NCBI RefSeq assembly: GCF_000787855.1
Contig: NZ_BBPQ01000026.1
Span: 1-64,000, forward strand
Direction: 5' to 3'
Source: Streptacidiphilus anmyonensis
GTDB taxonomy: Bacteria; Actinomycetota; Actinomycetes; Streptomycetales; Streptomycetaceae
DNA length: 64,000 bases
A program made the position numbers and the translations under genes. How positions within the stretch are numbered: the stretch's first letter is position 1; the number at the start of each line of letters is the position of its first letter. The notes under the pieces were generated by a model. It saw only the letters and a list, made by a program, of their open reading frames with translations. It did not search any database and was not told where the DNA came from. Of the stretch, positions 61,981 to 64,000 are shown piece by piece.

Positions 61981-62399
61981 CAGCCTCCCTCGTAGAGGAG
62001 TTGTGCGCTGCCGTGCCCGGTGACGCTGCCGGGGCCGATCAGCGGGAACGGCGGGGCGTAGGGGGTGGTGACCGTGACCTGGACCTGGTTGCCGTTGACG
62101 GTGACGGTGCCGCTCACCCCTGCGGAACGCAGGTAGGCATGGGCGGCGGTGACGGCCCGCTGGGGCTGGATCTGGAAGCCGTGCCCGGTCAGGGCGGCGC
62201 CGGTGTCGAGCGCCTGCGCGCCGGAGCGCGCGGCCTCTTGGGCGGTTGCGTCGGCCTTGGCCAGTGCCTGGAGCTTGAGGCCACCGTCGACAACCAGGGC
62301 CAGGACCGCGAAACACGCGAGGATCACGATCGCAGTGAACATCGACAGGCTTCCCCGCTCACCGTCCTCGTGTCGCGCGCGCAGGTGGCGCTCACGCAA
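61980..62399 (-). CDS. TadG/TadE-like pilus assembly protein
   Basis: A 139-residue protein. The N-terminal GERGSLSMFTAIVILACFAVLALVVDGGLKLQALAKADATAQEAARSGAQALD is the single membrane helix and the processing-like region of TadG-type minor pilins, followed by a small external domain. It overlaps both neighbours by a few bases. Confidence 0.8.
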   Translation of the reverse strand: MRERHLRARHEDGERGSLSMFTAIVILACFAVLALVVDGGLKLQALAKADATAQEAARSGAQALDTGAALTGHGFQIQPQRAVTAAHAYLRSAGVSGTVTVNGNQVQVTVTTPYAPPFPLIGPGSVTGHGSAQLLYEGG

Positions 62400-62877
62400 C
62401 GCGCACCCCCAAGGTCTCCCTGGTGAGCGGCATCGGGGCGGTGGCGCGCTGCCGGTACTGGTCGATCGAGCAGGTGAAGCTGCCGCGAAGGGTCTTGGTT
62501 CCGGGCACCCCCGGGAAGAGGCCCGCGAGCTGGACCTGGCAGGTGACGGTGACGGTGACCGCGGCGGGCTGCCCCAACGGGGCGGTGAATCCGGCGGTCG
62601 GGACGGTGACGTCCGTGTTCACGCAGTGGATCCCCTGGGAGGTCAGGGACTGGGTTGCGACCTGGAGGGCGGCCTGCCGGGCACCACCGGGGGAGTTCTG
62701 CAGAGAGGCCGCGCGGGCGGCGTCGCGGGCAGCGTTGGCGACCGTTGAGCCGGCCAGGTAGACCCGTCCGGCCAGAGCCATCAGCCCGAACACGAGCAGC
62801 AGCACAGGGGCGAGGATCGCCATCTCCAACGACAGTGCCCCATGTTCGCCTGCCACGGGCCTGGGGGAGCGGGTCAT
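62392..62877 (-). CDS. TadE-like minor pilin
   Basis: A 161-residue protein with EHGALSLEMAILAPVLLLVFGLMALAGRVYLAGSTVANAARDAARAASL, the TadE signature: a Glu within the hydrophobic stretch after a GALSLE prepilin-like site. An external domain with two Cys follows. Starts with an ATGA overlap at the preceding stop (62874). Confidence 0.85.
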   Translation of the reverse strand: MTRSPRPVAGEHGALSLEMAILAPVLLLVFGLMALAGRVYLAGSTVANAARDAARAASLQNSPGGARQAALQVATQSLTSQGIHCVNTDVTVPTAGFTAPLGQPAAVTVTVTCQVQLAGLFPGVPGTKTLRGSFTCSIDQYRQRATAPMPLTRETLGVRVA

Positions 62878-63305
62878 CGGGTGAGCTGCTCCTTCGCGGC
62901 GGTGGCGGTCTGGGACAGATGGAAGGTCAGGCCAGGGATCCAGGTGGTCACGCTGCCGGTGACGGTGATCGTCACGTTCGCGCCCGTCTGCGAGCCGGAG
63001 ACCGCAGGGCCGGTGATGCTGCCGCCGGTGCGGTGCAGCAGGTCCCAGGTCTGCGCCTCGCCCTCGCCGAGGGTTCCGCCGTGGACGCGGGCGGTCTCGA
63101 CGCCCTGTTGGGCCGCGGTGACGGCCACGTCGCGGGTGTAGAAGTAGAAGCCCGCCTGGACGATCGTGAACAACAGCAGCATCACGACCGGTGCGAGGAT
63201 CGCCAACTCCAGCGACAGTGCGCCCCGGTCGGCGCCGTCAAGGCCGCGGCCGTGTAGGCGGATGCGCTGTGGAGGTCTTCTTCGCCGTGGTGGTCGACGA
63301 GTCAT
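62874..63305 (-). CDS. TadE-like minor pilin
   Basis: A 143-residue protein: a basic N-terminus, then DRGALSLELAILAPVVMLLLFTIVQAGFYFYTRDVAVTAAQQGVETAR. Same processing-like site and helix as the next gene, with a different external domain. These proteins act in assembly of type IVb (Flp) pili at the membrane. Confidence 0.85.
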   Translation of the reverse strand: MTRRPPRRRRPPQRIRLHGRGLDGADRGALSLELAILAPVVMLLLFTIVQAGFYFYTRDVAVTAAQQGVETARVHGGTLGEGEAQTWDLLHRTGGSITGPAVSGSQTGANVTITVTGSVTTWIPGLTFHLSQTATAAKEQLTR

Positions 63306-63352
63306 GGGCCTGTGATCTTCCTCCCTTGGTGCCGGTGGCGCTTCCCGGCTGG

Positions 63353-63559
63353 TCAGCCGATCTGGTTGGCCTTCTGGGTGGCTTTGGTGGTGACGATGGC
63401 GACGACGATGCCGGCGATGACGACCAGCGCGGCGATCAGCAGGGCGAGCTCGATGGACAGCGCTCCGCGCTCGCGGTCCTCGTCTCGGTGCAGGGTGCGA
63501 ATGCGGGAGGCGCGGGCCCGCAGCGTGGTCGTCAACAGGGTGATCAGTGGGTCGGACAT
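63353..63559 (-). CDS. Flp-type pilin
   Basis: A 68-residue protein with a 30-residue basic leader and ERGALSIELALLIAALVVIAGIVVAIVTTKATQKANQIG at the end, the size and form of the major Flp pilin. Cleavage probably before the ALSIE segment by a prepilin peptidase, which is not in this window. GGAGG precedes the ATG. Confidence 0.8.
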   Translation of the reverse strand: MSDPLITLLTTTLRARASRIRTLHRDEDRERGALSIELALLIAALVVIAGIVVAIVTTKATQKANQIG

Positions 63560-63592
63560 GGAAGCCTCCGTGCAGGGTTGATGAGGGAGAAG

Positions 63593-64000
63593 TCAGCTGT
63601 TGACGACCCGGATCATCGCCGGCAGGGCGATGTAGCAGGTCATGATGATCACCAGCGCGGCGACGGGGACGACCATCTTTTCCGAGGCCGTGTTGGCGTG
63701 GGCCTGCTGGTCGGTGAGCAGCACACCGCGCAGTGAGCGGGCCTGCGCCTGGAGCGTGGAGTAGACGGACGCGCCCTCTTCGCCGGCGATCGCGATGATG
63801 TCGGCGGGCATGCCGAGTTCGGGGACGTCGATCTCCTCCGACAGCTGCCGCAGTCCGTCCCAGGTCGCGATTCCCGCGAGCTCGGCGTGCAGCAGGGCGT
63901 CGCGGATCCTCTCGAACACCCAGCCGTCTCCGACCTGGGCGGCGCGCTTGAGGGCTTCGCTGGGGCCGGCGTCGGCTGCGCGCTCCAGCGAGACCAGGTC
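63593..64000 (-). CDS. TadC-like type II/IV secretion F-domain protein (partial)
   Basis: The last 135 residues of a polytopic membrane protein; the frame is open to the window end. A cytosolic helical part (LVSLERAADAGPSEALKRAAQVGDGWVFERIRDALLHAELAG..., GEEGASVYSTLQAQARSLR) is followed by a membrane segment (MVVPVAALVIIMTCYIALPAMIRVV). This is the C-terminal half of the GspF/TadC domain that anchors the pilus ATPase. The 5' part lies beyond the window. Confidence 0.8.
   Translation of the reverse strand, partial: DLVSLERAADAGPSEALKRAAQVGDGWVFERIRDALLHAELAGIATWDGLRQLSEEIDVPELGMPADIIAIAGEEGASVYSTLQAQARSLRGVLLTDQQAHANTASEKMVVPVAALVIIMTCYIALPAMIRVVNS

Overview
The window is high-GC actinomycete DNA, most like Streptomyces, Kitasatospora or a close relative. 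This rests on the strong third-position GC, frequent GTG starts, many ATGA/GTGA stop-start overlaps, and families typical of that group: PucR regulators, DUF7144, DUF6879 next to an XRE/DUF5753 regulator, and a LysM-BTAD protein in a Tad pilus locus. It reads as accessory or chromosome-arm DNA, with several broken genes and IS relics between intact operons. No rRNA, tRNA or CRISPR array was seen.

Region 1 (1-19 kb). A complete ISL3-type insertion sequence (405-2777) has 24-bp perfect inverted ends and carries a passenger gene. It lies just past the 3' end of ftsH. Beyond it are loosely spaced genes for membrane and stress-type proteins: a class II amidotransferase, DUF6325, a potassium channel, two DUF7144 paralogues flanking a DUF2252 gene, a ClC channel, DUF1622 and others. 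Long gaps, a frameshifted DUF302 gene and a 5'-truncated membrane-protein gene indicate decay.

Region 2 (20.1-32.8 kb). Two diverged direct repeats of about 600 bp bracket about 12 kb. Each carries the last codons of an acyl-CoA dehydrogenase, a hairpin and two TTGCG tandem boxes. Inside are two PucR regulators, two membrane proteins, an alpha-keto-acid decarboxylase divergent from a hydrolase-poxB pair, a frameshifted beta-galactosidase tail, an XRE/TPR regulator and a secreted neprosin-like protein.

Region 3 (32.8-52.9 kb). A catabolic block. The left part oxidises hydroxy acids and carbonyl compounds (D-2-hydroxyacid dehydrogenase, lactate-monooxygenase-like enzyme, SDR, dioxygenase-like cupin, MFS importer). 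The right part holds a TesB thioesterase, a tandem-domain TetR regulator, an alkylsulfatase, and a long operon for CoA activation and beta-oxidation (SCPx-type thiolase, SDR, two hydratase subunits, CoA ligase, two tandem acyl-CoA dehydrogenases, SDR, glutaryl-CoA-type dehydrogenase, 3-hydroxyacyl-CoA dehydrogenase). A shared 17-bp near-palindrome in the two divergent promoters suggests one regulator.

Region 4 (52.9-58.7 kb). A Streptomyces-type XRE/DUF6879 locus with tiny overlapping ORFs and a truncated methyltransferase, an acetyltransferase between IS1380-type relics, and small fragments.

Region 5 (58.7-64 kb). The 3' part of a Tad/Flp pilus operon on the minus strand: TadC (cut by the window end), Flp pilin, three TadE/TadG-like proteins and a large LysM-BTAD membrane protein.
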